Below are positions 52,485 through 62,056 of a stretch of DNA of 64,000 nt, in pieces (the first letter of the stretch is position 1; every line of letters starts with the position of its first letter). A program made the translations under genes and the position numbers. The stretch is from Amphiura filiformis (taxonomy: Eukaryota > Echinodermata > Ophiuroidea > Amphilepidida > Amphiuridae): contig NC_092642.1 of NCBI RefSeq assembly GCF_039555335.1, positions 9,682,752 to 9,746,751 on the forward strand. The letters run 5' to 3'. Below the pieces are notes generated by a model, which worked only from the letters and a program-made list of their open reading frames with translations, searched no databases and was not told where the DNA came from.

Positions 52485-54419
52485 CAAAGAAAATGACGTC
52501 CGCGGCATTTTACATGAAATTTGGAAGATGATAATTTGAATGTTACAAATGTCAAGAAAAACATACTAATCAAATACATGTACATACTTAAGTGATGTAA
52601 CTATCTCTTTACAATATAAAGTGCATTTATGACCTGTTAATTTGGTTTGAAATCCAAAAGGTACACTTTGCTGTAAATACCAAACAATACAAAAGAATCA
52701 ATAACCACACAAAATGTCCACTTTCATAACTTTCATGATAAAACAATTAACACTTTGGAAGAAAAAAAACTTCGCAATGTTTTCAAAGCAATGCCTCATT
52801 TTAAATTAAGCATGATAAACAAGACTAATTTGGAAGAAGATAAAGGCCTACATCAATGTAGAATACATTTTGAGATATTCTACTTTTAATTTAGTCATGT
52901 GAAAATGACACAGATCAAAAATAAACAAGTGAATAACTTAGCATGAATACCATGGAAAACAAGCAAATTATAAGATGACAAGATAATTAATGAACTTAAT
53001 GAACTTAAGATGGAGGATACATAATTAACTATTCATTAATATTCCTGACAATGATACCAAGAACAAAATAGAACACATGATTGATGGTTTCTACAATAAC
53101 TCTTTCATGTAGATGACAAACCAATAGAAATCAATATCATGATGATGAATGAGACATGATATCATAAAATAATAAAAACATTTGTGAGTAGCTTTTTGGA
53201 AAAATGTGATGACATGTTGCGCAAATTAAGATCATCTTTTTCTGTGATCTTCATGCCAAAAACATAATTAATAAAATATAGGTTTAATTTATAAAACCTA
53301 CACTACTCAAACAAAATAGTGAACCAAATAGGTTCTTAAATATAACCTCATAAAACTTCTAAAAACAATCTCAGCAAACCATAATCTTTATGATATGATT
53401 ATTGAACAAAATAATAGAACACAATGTTAAAGCTCATAACTTAGCTCATATCAAAATAATGGCATGTTTAAAGAAAAATAAATTATGAGATAAACTTGTT
53501 GGCAAATTACTTAAGATGGTATCATGATGGAAATGAAAAATGCTTTGTTTTTTTTAATAACTGATGCCAAACAAATATTCAGATGATTTGGTGATAATTT
53601 TGGATTGACAATTGCATGCAAATTGGATCACTTTTGGTAACGATCAAAAATATGCCAAAATACAAAATACCACAACAATAGGTTTAGTTTGAAAACCTGT
53701 TCAAATCAATAATAAAACATCAGTTTGCATAATGAACAGGAGACTATCAAAAACTCTGTTTTTAAGAGAAATTGGATGTGAGCAGTTATGATGCTCAACC
53801 TAACTTCTTTGGCCTACATAAAACATGGAGTGAAATAAAATAGTGAAATAAACAATGGCTTCAAACTCAAAGCAATAACATGATTAATAAGATGCCATGA
53901 CATACTCAAGATTTTTTTGAGCAAAATAATAGAATCGCAAAAGAGGACCGCAACTCTTAATTTGAAAGAGGAACTAAGTTTGAATAAGTGCACGTCTTCA
54001 AACTTATTCTTTGCAAAACTATAAACATGATTAACACCTCTAGAATTTAAGTTGTATACAAAAGAAGACAACAAACTTAATCATGATCATAAAATAAAGC
54101 ATTTGGAACCATTATTTGACAAACATAATATGAAGTTACTCAGGGATGACAGCTACATTCAACTCTGCTGCGAGGAAATGGCGTCCTCGACATTTATATG
54201 ACACTTTAAAAAATGATAAAAATAATGTTTGAACTTTGATGTAGATTTTAGCAATATACACTTCATATGATATTTTGATAGAGTCATTACAGTCTTTGAA
54301 AGATATTGTTCAGATTACAAAAATATGTAGATCGCACAATAATTTGAAATTTAAATGAATTGTATGATAATGTCTCAAGCAAATAATTTCATTTGAAGTG
54401 TTTTTCAAAAGTCAGTTTA
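52485..54419 (-). other. AT-rich non-coding interior of the LTR element
   Basis: No ORF of note. A degenerate second copy of the LTR/interior border lies at about 54140-54235: CTACATTCAACTCTGCTGCG ... AAATGGCGTCCTCG against TTACATTCACCCCTGCTGCA ... AAATGACGTCCGCG at 52467-52506. This suggests the interior grew by duplication of its own 3' end. Confidence 0.6.
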
Positions 54420-55739
54420 CTATTGTTGCTCTGCTGCTCGCTGATAATATACCTTCCATCTTCGATAACAGTTGTATAATGTAGTGGTGATGAGTTCCTG
54501 TTCCTTACTAATGTAAAATAGGTGACATAATTTATCAAGCAAATGTCCATATTGTTCTAGGTTGTTACCTTGAAAGTTCAACAGTATTTTACTTGCATGT
54601 GTACTAGTTGCATTTGCAATTTCTGAGTCTGAATATGATGTAAGGACGGCAGAATCATCAGAATATAAGTTGCGATATGAGGGGTGAGAGTTGATGGCTA
54701 CATATCCACAGGAAATAAAAGCATGGTACTTCCTAAGTACTGTCACAAATTGTGGTATAATATCACGAAGATGTCCATGGTGGTCGATGTCCAGAAGGTG
54801 TTGGCATAAACATAATAATACTTCCAAGATATCTTGGGATGGAACACGACGTGAAATATCTTCCAGTTGGCATAGTATCAAGAAATCAAATTTTCTGTCC
54901 AGTAACTGGTCGCAACAATTATCAGTCTGTAAATTACTCAATTTCTCCCAAGCTTCAGACATAGCAATTTTATCATGTTCACTAACCAGGTGGTTATCAA
55001 GAGTAGCTGCAGCTGGTGTGTAATTCAGTTCAGAGTTACTATCAGATTCAGATTCAGATGGTTCAGATGATGGGTCTTCACAAGGTAATTCTTCAGAAAT
55101 AATGTCAACCAAAGGAACAATATCATCAGCTGGTGGCAAGTTATCAGGTACAGAGTTTTCAGACATAACATCACTAGTATCACATGGGAAGTCATCGGAA
55201 TTGTATGCAAACTTATCATCATCACTATCAACATGATCAGGTTCAGAGTCAGTTTCACTGTCCAATATATCCAGAGGAGAGTTGTCACTACAAAGGCTCT
55301 CATGATTTGTCTGCGTATAAGAAGTCACAGGTTGATGCTGTACATTATCTGGTCTGTCCATGGCATAGCTACTACCACGAACACATATACCTCCAGGGCC
55401 GGTGACGTGAATGGCTTCAGGAGTTCTTCCAGGAATGAGCACAACGTCGAATACAACCGCCTCACCGTCGCCTACACTGGATTGAACTTTTGCAGGGTTG
55501 TTCCGGGTGATACCTCGCCAGTGCACAAACACATCTTCTCTGGTGTCATCGCGGGTGATGAAACCATAACCATTCTTAACGTTGAACCACTTTACATGTC
55601 CGGATACTTGATGTGCAAGATATGTTGGTCCTGTAGGCCTATACGATGGAGTTGAACACTGTCTAATGTGATGGAGATGACGAAGATGATTCACTTCAGC
55701 TTCCAAGGCTTCAAGCCGCGAAATTATACCGGATATCAT
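54420..55739 (-). CDS. Y-box-type cold-shock domain protein encoded by the LTR element
   Basis: The first ATG in frame (55739) gives about 439 residues; the frame is open 24 codons further up but only from a GTG. Numbered from the ATG: a short coiled-coil-like start ([17 protein letters not shown], 5-22); a complete cold-shock domain at about 44-117 with RNP1 KNGYGFI and RNP2 VFVH and the Y-box signatures [16 protein letters not shown] and VTGPGG; an acidic Asp/Ser/Glu-rich stretch at about 147-238; and a helical C-terminus with no family I recognise. Cold-shock domains bind single-stranded RNA or DNA. It occupies the gag position, with no intron in the domain, which suggests capture from a processed Y-box mRNA. 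Whether it packages element RNA is inference. Confidence 0.85.
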   Translation of the reverse strand: MISGIISRLEALEAEVNHLRHLHHIRQCSTPSYRPTGPTYLAHQVSGHVKWFNVKNGYGFITRDDTREDVFVHWRGITRNNPAKVQSSVGDGEAVVFDVVLIPGRTPEAIHVTGPGGICVRGSSYAMDRPDNVQHQPVTSYTQTNHESLCSDNSPLDILDSETDSEPDHVDSDDDKFAYNSDDFPCDTSDVMSENSVPDNLPPADDIVPLVDIISEELPCEDPSSEPSESESDSNSELNYTPAAATLDNHLVSEHDKIAMSEAWEKLSNLQTDNCCDQLLDRKFDFLILCQLEDISRRVPSQDILEVLLCLCQHLLDIDHHGHLRDIIPQFVTVLRKYHAFISCGYVAINSHPSYRNLYSDDSAVLTSYSDSEIANATSTHASKILLNFQGNNLEQYGHLLDKLCHLFYISKEQELITTTLYNCYRRWKVYYQRAAEQQ

Positions 55740-55818
55740 GATGTAGTCCAAGGGTCGTGGGTGCCCTGATCCAATTTGTTGAAGATAGTTATCGCCAAGC
55801 TTTAGCCCCACGTTGAAG

Positions 55819-55845
55819 ACGCCAATGTAACAGTAGAGGAAAAAT
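55819..55845 (-). other. Second, decayed LTR-end plus PBS copy in the leader
   Basis: Minus strand reads CTCTACTGTTACATTGGCGT and then CTTCAACGTGGGGC, i.e. the LTR 3' end followed by a PBS whose second half (CAACGTGGGGC) fits tRNA-Lys better than the first copy does. It lies about 57 bp inside the true PBS. Confidence 0.65.
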
Positions 55846-55862
55846 CCCGCTACGCAGAAATA

Positions 55863-55875
55863 ACGTTGGGCGCCA
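55863..55875 (-). other. Primer-binding site, tRNA-Lys type
   Basis: Minus strand TGGCGCCCAACGT one base after the LTR end CCGTTACA. It is complementary to the 3' end of tRNA-Lys as used by several retroviruses and LTR elements; 13 of 18 positions match before it diverges. Confidence 0.8.
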
Positions 55876-55876
55876 A

Positions 55877-56819
55877 TGTAACGGTAGAGATTTTTAGGGT
55901 GATTTTCTTTTTGTTCAACTTTGGATCCAGGGACTTATTCGGGCGATATCAAATGTCCAATACCATTACACAAAATAAATAGACACGATGGAAGACTTGT
56001 AGATATACGCTGTTGTTATGCTCCGGCTTTAATATATGATGATAGAACCAATGAAGATGGATGCAATATTATAAATATATTTAATTAATATGACCACGAT
56101 TTAATTGATGTTGAGCAGTTGGAGGCTCAGATGGAAGTGAAGTGAAAATAATCTAAGACAAGTTCATATGGGGAAAACACTTGAAAACCAACTTAAGTAC
56201 CATCTCTACAACAGCATAAATAATATCCCTAACAAAGCATTTACTTAATGACTACTCTTAACAATACACAACCCGATAAAGAGATAAAACTTTCTCATGA
56301 ATAATTCATAAGTACATCACCTACCATCTTAAGCCAAAAGATAAGTGGCAATAATTTACACCACACTTAAGTTTTTAGGATAACAATACACACTCATATA
56401 AAAGGAATCAATTGCTAAAGTGCTCTTAAAACTTCTATGAATGGAAGACAATAAACAATGAAGACATAAATATTTGAAGTACTCTTAAACTTGAAAATCA
56501 AAGGATACCTACATTTTCATGATCAAAAGAGGTGACTGACCTTTTCAAATTAAAGATAAACCATGATCTATTAAAAACAATTTCAAAGACAATAATGATT
56601 ACGATGGAAAATAAGTTTACTTGATGATGATCATGATCGATTAATTACACAACAGATAGAAATATAATTTTATATGAAACCAAAAACCTATATTAATTAA
56701 GAATGACACAATCAAAACAAACAAAATAATAAACATGGTAAAGAATCATATTATCAAAAGTCCTAACATTTCAAACCCTACACTTATTATTAAGACCAAC
56801 CATTCTGATGCCGGTTACA
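55877..56819 (-). repeat. 5' LTR (element orientation minus)
   Basis: 943 bp, the partner of 51531-52471. Promoter elements inside cannot be assigned with confidence. Confidence 0.92.
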
Positions 56820-57016
56820 CAAATAAGTAATGTTGAATCATATTTAGTCAGACCCATGACCGACGATACAGATGCATGATTTGCCGACCGTACCTCCGGG
56901 CCGGCACTTAGTAGACCACACAAGAAAATGAACCGACGGTCCCGTCTGAACCGACGGAATGGCATATTGGGGGGGCAATTTCCCTTGCCCCCCCTCTACT
57001 ACGCCACTGGGGGGCA

Positions 57017-58016
57017 ACTTTTAAGGGGAAAACGTTAACGAAAATGGCCAAAAACAGGGCTAAAAGTACACAAAAGGGCTAAAAATCTTGCATAACAGGG
57101 CGGTCAGCATCCCACAGTGGAGCAAGACTTCTCACAGGGGACAGCTCCCCCCCGTAGCTATGCCAGCGCCACTAGAAAGCCAGGGTCTTTTGGGTGTGAG
57201 GAAAAAAATATTTTCTTGGGATATATGTGTTTTGCTGGCTCAAAAGTTTCATAATTAGTTCCTCTCAAAGTCAAACTAGAGGATTAACTGAGAAATGTTT
57301 TATGGCTTTTATCCTAGAAATGATCATTGGGTTACTGCGGGGGTTAACTCCGGGGGGGGGGGCACTTCAATTTGAAATGGATGTAGGTGTAGGGCTGGCA
57401 CTTTTGCACTAAGGGGTATTCGGTGAGAGCAAAATGTAAAAAATATGGGGTCATTGGGTGAGAGCATGATTTTTGACATTCGGTGAGAGCAAAATGTAAA
57501 AAATATGGGGTCATTGGTGTGAAAACATGACCTTTTTTTAAAATGGAATCTTTAGGTGAGAGCCGAAACAGCGCAACAGAAACCTCGAAAATCGAATTTC
57601 TAGTTCTAAATGGCTTAAAATTTCTTTGTTTTATCAAAATAAGTGACAAAATCAGTGATAAATGAAATTTGCTGTTAAAATTGAACAAGTAAGGGTCTTT
57701 GGGTGACAGATCAAATGAAAAAATAAGGGGTCTTTGGGTGACAGACAGAACATGTGTTCGTAAAAAATATGGGGTCTTTGGGTGACAGCGATGCTGAAAA
57801 AGGGGTCTTTATAAAGCCCTACATACGCGTCACCTCCAAAGGTGGAGGGCGCTCCCCCCGGGTTTACTGCATAACAGTTTCCACTTCTTTTGCGTTTTCA
57901 CATCAAAAAGATCTATCCCCAGGATCTATCAATGGAAAGAAAGACCACTTTTTGAGTAATAAACAGAGAACTAGGCCTACTTCCAATTTGGCATCCCCAC
58001 AAATGAGTTGGAAGCC
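57017..58016. repeat. Intergenic with short tandem repeats
   Basis: A 60-bp unit, ATTCGGTGAGAGCAAAATGT plus AAAAAATATGGGGTCATTGG, occurs twice (57418-57520). GGGGTCTTTGGGTGACAG occurs about three times at 57690-57790. The right part (57820-57870) reads CCTCCAAAGGTGGAGGGCGC. No gene. Confidence 0.6.
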
Positions 58017-58607
58017 CGGGGGGATCACTCATATATGAAAGTTGTAAGCATCCGCGTGAAAGAAAACGCGGATTTAGGGTTGTTTTGAAAAGCAAAACGA
58101 GGATCCGCGCGGATCCGCGATTAGGGTCTCAAAACACTCAGTTTACTAAAAGAAGGGGTGTTTATTTAAGAATGATCCTCGTTCAGGGTAGTTTTTCTAA
58201 AATTACCCAATTAACGGACATTAGTGGTGACAAAGTTTATCAAGTTATTCAGCACAAAAGAGTGGTTTCTGAACAGTTTTACCAACCAGATTTAAAAAAA
58301 ATCGGAGCCGACTTCAACAGCGCCAATTTTAAGCTTACCCTTATCATCACTGTCACTGAATGGCACTCTACCGACACACGCAATGAATAAGGGCAAATTT
58401 CAAACCAATTCCTCACTTACGGTGTTTTTATATTGTCTGTCCTTGTTTAGGGGTAAATTTCAAACAAATTCCTCGCTTAGGGTATTTTTATTTGAGTAAA
58501 ATCCTTGTTTAGGGTTAGTTTGACAAATTTTCGACATCCTAGCTTAGGGTCATTTTGGAAAGTCAATTCACGCGGATGCTTACAACTTTTATACATGAGT
58601 GGCCCCC
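58017..58607 (-). mobile_element. Mutator-like MITE, copy 2 (inverted)
   Basis: GGGGGATCACTCATATATGA to TACATGAGTGGCCCCC; carries the GCGGATCCGC patch first and the CCTTGTTTAGGGT-type units last, so it is opposite to the copy at 48484-49057. No TSD visible. Confidence 0.75.
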
Positions 58608-59744
58608 TGTAGAGTGGTCAGGTCTTTCTTTTTGATTTGAAAACACAAAAGAAGTGAAACTGTTCGAGTCTGAACAAGCTTGCACTCAATTGCCCGAAAC
58701 TGTTCTTTTTTCCTTGGTGTTTTTGTTTGTTTGTGTGTTTGTTTGTTGGGGGGGGGCGTGTGTTCTATAGCTCCAATGCCTCCCCCCCCAAATGCTGGAG
58801 ACAAGCTGTTTGTAACTGTTATACCCCGGGCTGTGTGTAGTCAAACACAAAGTGTGCAGAATTTTGAAACGCAGGGGCAACGTTGCATTGATAAAAGGTG
58901 AGTTGAAATTGTTAATTTATACGCTCAAAAATTATTTCAAAGCATTGTCGGTTATATGCCACGGCAAACTGTTCATTTTAGAATAGGTCAGTACTCACTG
59001 CATGACAGTCATAGCATCAAAATGATCAAGGCACCATTTGACCATACTGAATACTCCGATATTTTTAAGCTTCCTTCACAATGCTCAGACTCAGTCTCAG
59101 TCATGTTCTTTCTTCACTGATAGTCACAGGCTCAGCATGTTCAGTTCAAGTCAATAGCCCTATAGAACTCTCAGGATAAACAGTTTTTACTTTTACTTAG
59201 GCCTAGCCTAGGCACTTTACATTGAAATTGAAAAATTGTAGAGCATGCTAAAAAAAATCATGCTTGAACGATCTACGTAAAAGTTGGAAAGCATTTCAAT
59301 GCTTGATTGACATGATTGAACCACAAATGTTTGTCAGGTCGCTAAAAAAAACAAGTTGAGAACACACAATCGACAGTCATTTCTAAAGATGCATTTATTA
59401 TTAATACTCAATCGCTATTGCAGAAAACTGAATCGCACGCCGGCGCCGGATCAGTGTACAAAATCGCTGTTGTATGTGCATGCACATGATTCACTGTTTT
59501 GAAAATGCAACAGGTATCATTCATCATTTCGTGGTAAAGATTGACAGTGCTGACAGCTTCAGCCAGTCTATGATTGCCTGGTCAAGCACCATCATCACAT
59601 ACCCGAAGGCGAACGTAAGGACAGTCGGTCAACGTTCACTAACAAGCATTAATACACATACATGTATATCTAGCACAGTTGTATACCGTACTAAAAGAAT
59701 TCAGTCTAGCATGAGTATCCCATAATGAATATAAACTCAGCTTT
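58608..59744. other. Intergenic, no gene seen
   Basis: GTTTGTTTGT-type low complexity at 58720-58750 and a G run; CTCAGACTCAGTCTCAGTC near 59088. Nothing else recognised. Confidence 0.4.
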
Positions 59745-60335
59745 ACTTGCTTACTTGCTAGTCAGACTCCGCTGATGGCTCTCCAGTCTCCACATGACTC
59801 TGTGTATGCAGTTCCTAATGTCTTGTCTCACTATCCCACTTCCAGTTTCCTCGATTAGTTGCTTAAAATTAAATTGTAATCTTTCCGTGGTTGTCCTCTT
59901 GATCTTTTACCATGCGTAGGCTGCCACAGCAAAACTCTGGAAGCTGCCTCTGTTTCACTTCTGGCACAGTGTCCAGCAAATCTCAGCCTTTTAGTTTTCA
60001 GCCTTTCGGAAATTGGGGAGAGATTGCCGTACAGCTCCTTATTGGTGGTGTGCGACTGCCAGTAATAGTGCCTTTCTCAGTAGTCTTGTGTAACAACCAT
60101 CAAGCGCCTTCCTAAACTTTGATGTAATTGTCCAGGTTTGTGCACCATACATCAGAACTGATTCGACTGTGGTGGTGAATAGCTTGGTTTTAAGATTTCT
60201 ACATGTAGGCAGGCTGCTCTTCCATATCTTGTTCATGCTGTTGCAGCTAGGCCCTCCATGCATGGGCTTTCCTGATGTTGAAATTCTTTTCACTGCTGCC
60301 AATCCAAGCCCCAAGGTATTTGAAATCATGAACTA
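59745..60335 (-). pseudogene. Non-LTR retrotransposon RT C-terminal relic
   Basis: The minus strand reads NSMNKIWKSSLPTCRNLKTK, LFTTTVESVLMYGAQTWTIT and LDGCYTRLLRKAL, then in other frames ELYGNLSPISERLKTKRLRF and AGHC, GQPRKDY and DIRNCIHRVMW. This is the 3' end of a LINE-type RT related to the relic at 4004-4850 but not identical. Frameshifts make it inactive; 5'-truncated, as usual for LINE copies. Confidence 0.8.
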
Positions 60336-60649
60336 CTTCAAGCTCAGCTTTACACAATGACTAATTTACATGTAAATTTTGGCTCTGGTATTGGAAATGT
60401 GCCAAATAGTATTTGGATTTTATGTACTTTAGGATTTTGCCATTCTAGATTATATTTGAAAGATATAGTCATAGAAAACATTGATGCAGTAGTGTGGGCA
60501 CCAAAATCCCTGAATTGTCGTGTGCAGTCATATGTCATATATTGGTATGAAAAAAGTTACACTTTGCAAATTGAGAGAAAAGTCACCAATTCTGATTCAA
60601 ATAAGCATATTAATATTATATGAATTATACATGGGGGGTGGTGGGGGGG
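60336..60649. other. Intergenic, no gene seen
   Basis: AT-rich, ending in a G-rich run (60630-60652). Nothing recognised. Confidence 0.4.
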
Positions 60650-60800
60650 GTTGCAAGGTGACTTTCAGGAATGGCAAAATTTGACACACATTGTCAAAAA
60701 ATGTCAACTATGCCATTCAGGGACAGCTCCCCTGGGGTTGCAAGGTGACTTTCAGGAATGGCAAAATTTGACACACATTGTCATAAAATGTCAACTATGT
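60650..60800 (+). repeat. 86-bp tandem duplication
   Basis: GGTTGCAAGGTGACTTTCAG to AAATGTCAACTATG occurs at about 60649-60712 and again at about 60735-60798, nearly identical. Confidence 0.85.
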
Positions 60801-60911
60801 CTACCCTGGTTATATGTACAACCAGGAGCAGCTGTAGTCAGCCTGACTACTCAAGTCTGCATAATGTTATGTCAATTAAACTTAACATTGTACAGAGAGA
60901 GAGTTTGGCAG

Positions 60912-61242
60912 TTAAGGGGGTACTACACCCCTGGCCAATGTTGTGCCTATTTTTGCATTTTTCTCAAAAATTATAGCGCATTGGTGACAAGTGAGCAACT
61001 ACTGCACTGAAAATTCAGCAATTCAGGGCAAGTAGTTATTGATTTATTGATCAAATACTGGTTTTCCCTCATTTTTGACTGTAACTCCACAACTGTTGTC
61101 TGTGCTGAAATAAAATTTCCAGTGCAGTAGTTGTAGTCATTGCCCCTATAATATACATATCTTACTTGTCACCAATGTGCTATAATTTTTGAGAAAAATG
61201 CAAAAATAGGCACAAAATTGGGCAGGGTGTAGTACCCCTTAA
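60912..61242. mobile_element. Palindromic MITE with TTAA ends, copy 2
   Basis: TTAAGGGGGTACTACACCCC to GGGTGTAGTACCCCTTAA, 331 bp, with TTAA on both sides. The interior matches 5623-5983 apart from short deletions. Confidence 0.75.
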
Positions 61243-61397
61243 CAGCCACCATTGGAAACAAAATCTACACTGCTTATAAATGAAAAGTGTGATGTAAAGA
61301 ACATGCCTATAGCACATATAAATATCTATGAGTGACAATGAGTGAAAGCTATAACACACCTGGAAATTTCAAAAACAATGAATGATTAATATTCAAG

Positions 61398-61835
61398 CAG
61401 GGTTCGGTTTTTGCCTGGTTTAAACCGGCAAAAATGGCAAAAACTCATATTTAGTCACTAAAATATTAAAAAGTAACACAGAAAGCTCATAAACAGTAAC
61501 ATAAAACTTTTAATGAATCATTCAATAATTTTTTGTCTCATCAAGTCCTTAAAATGAAAAGGTTTTTGAATTTGATTTTTGCCACATTTCGGTTAAATGC
61601 ACTTGAACAATGAAAACGCATGCCTTTAATTTCTTACTATGTTACTTGTAATTACAAAATCTGGCCTTGTTACACTTAGGAAATAATTTATGTAACTTAA
61701 TAATTTGTTTTGAGATGAAAAAACTGAATTATAAATCACTTTTTTAGTTTTTGCCATTTTTGCCGGCAAAAACTGTTTTTGCCAAGCGGTTTAACCGCGG
61801 TTTTTTCCACCTGCAGCAAAAACCTGCGAACCCTG
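61398..61835. mobile_element. hAT-like MITE of GGCAAAAAC words, copy 2
   Basis: CAGGGTTCGGTTTTTGCC to CTGCGAACCCTG; internal AGCTCATAAACAGTAACA and AATGCACTTG blocks match 41901-42392. No matching 8-bp flanks seen. It ends 45 bp before the LARP7 exon. Confidence 0.75.
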
Positions 61836-61880
61836 TTAATTACATGTATTTATTTTAATTCTTTGAAATTGAATTTCTAG

Positions 61881-62056
61881 AAATGCCAATATGGATACCA
61901 ATGAGTCTAACATAGGTGATAATGACAAGAAGAAAAGGAAACGCAACAAACAGCTTCTCAAAGATATTCGCCAACAAGTGGAGTTTTACTTTGGTGATGC
62001 CAATCTCAGAAAAGATCGCTTCTTGAAGCAAGAAATAAGCCAGTCTGAGGATCGAT
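61881..62056 (+). CDS. LARP7: LARP7 exon with start codon (coding from 61891)
   Basis: Acceptor GAATTTCTAG ends at 61880; ATG at 61891; donor GTAAGT at 62057, one base into a codon. An ATG at 61883 in another frame opens an 11-codon ORF overlapping the real start, a possible translational brake. Confidence 0.87.

Larger units (their letters stand above)
51531..56819 (-). mobile_element. Non-autonomous LTR retroelement carrying a cold-shock ORF
   Basis: 5.3 kb with direct LTRs (51531-52471 and 55877-56819), TG...CA ends TGTAAC/GTTACA and a 4-bp TSD CAAA (51527-51530, 56820-56823). Read on the minus strand: right LTR, tRNA-Lys-type PBS one base inside, a short leader, one ORF, ~1.95 kb of AT-rich non-coding DNA, a purine-rich tract, left LTR. 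No protease, RT, RNase H or integrase. The LTRs differ only by two 1-base homopolymer indels, so insertion is very recent. It sits inside the CAGTGGCGTAG MITE. Confidence 0.9.
51124..57009. mobile_element. hAT-like CAGTGGCGTAG MITE, split by an LTR element
   Basis: Ends CAGTGGCGTAGCCAG and CTACTACGCCACTG; GGGGGCA flanks both sides as a 7-8-bp TSD (exact length unclear in the G run). The left part has stacked hairpin words (GGGGCCC, AGGGGCAAAGCCCCT, GGGGGCGAAGCCCCC). Removing the LTR element leaves a ~600-bp MITE. No transposase. Confidence 0.75.

Noticed and set aside
52327-52539. 70-codon ORF in the LTR
   Set aside because: Low-complexity Asn/Ile/Lys frame in AT-rich LTR; the same LTR copy elsewhere breaks it by an A insertion.
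54691-55655. Plus-strand ORFs of 73-140 codons
   Set aside because: Antisense shadows of the cold-shock ORF.
55740-55811. Upstream extension of the cold-shock ORF by 24 codons
   Set aside because: It begins with GTG and overlaps the inner PBS copy; the first ATG is at 55739.
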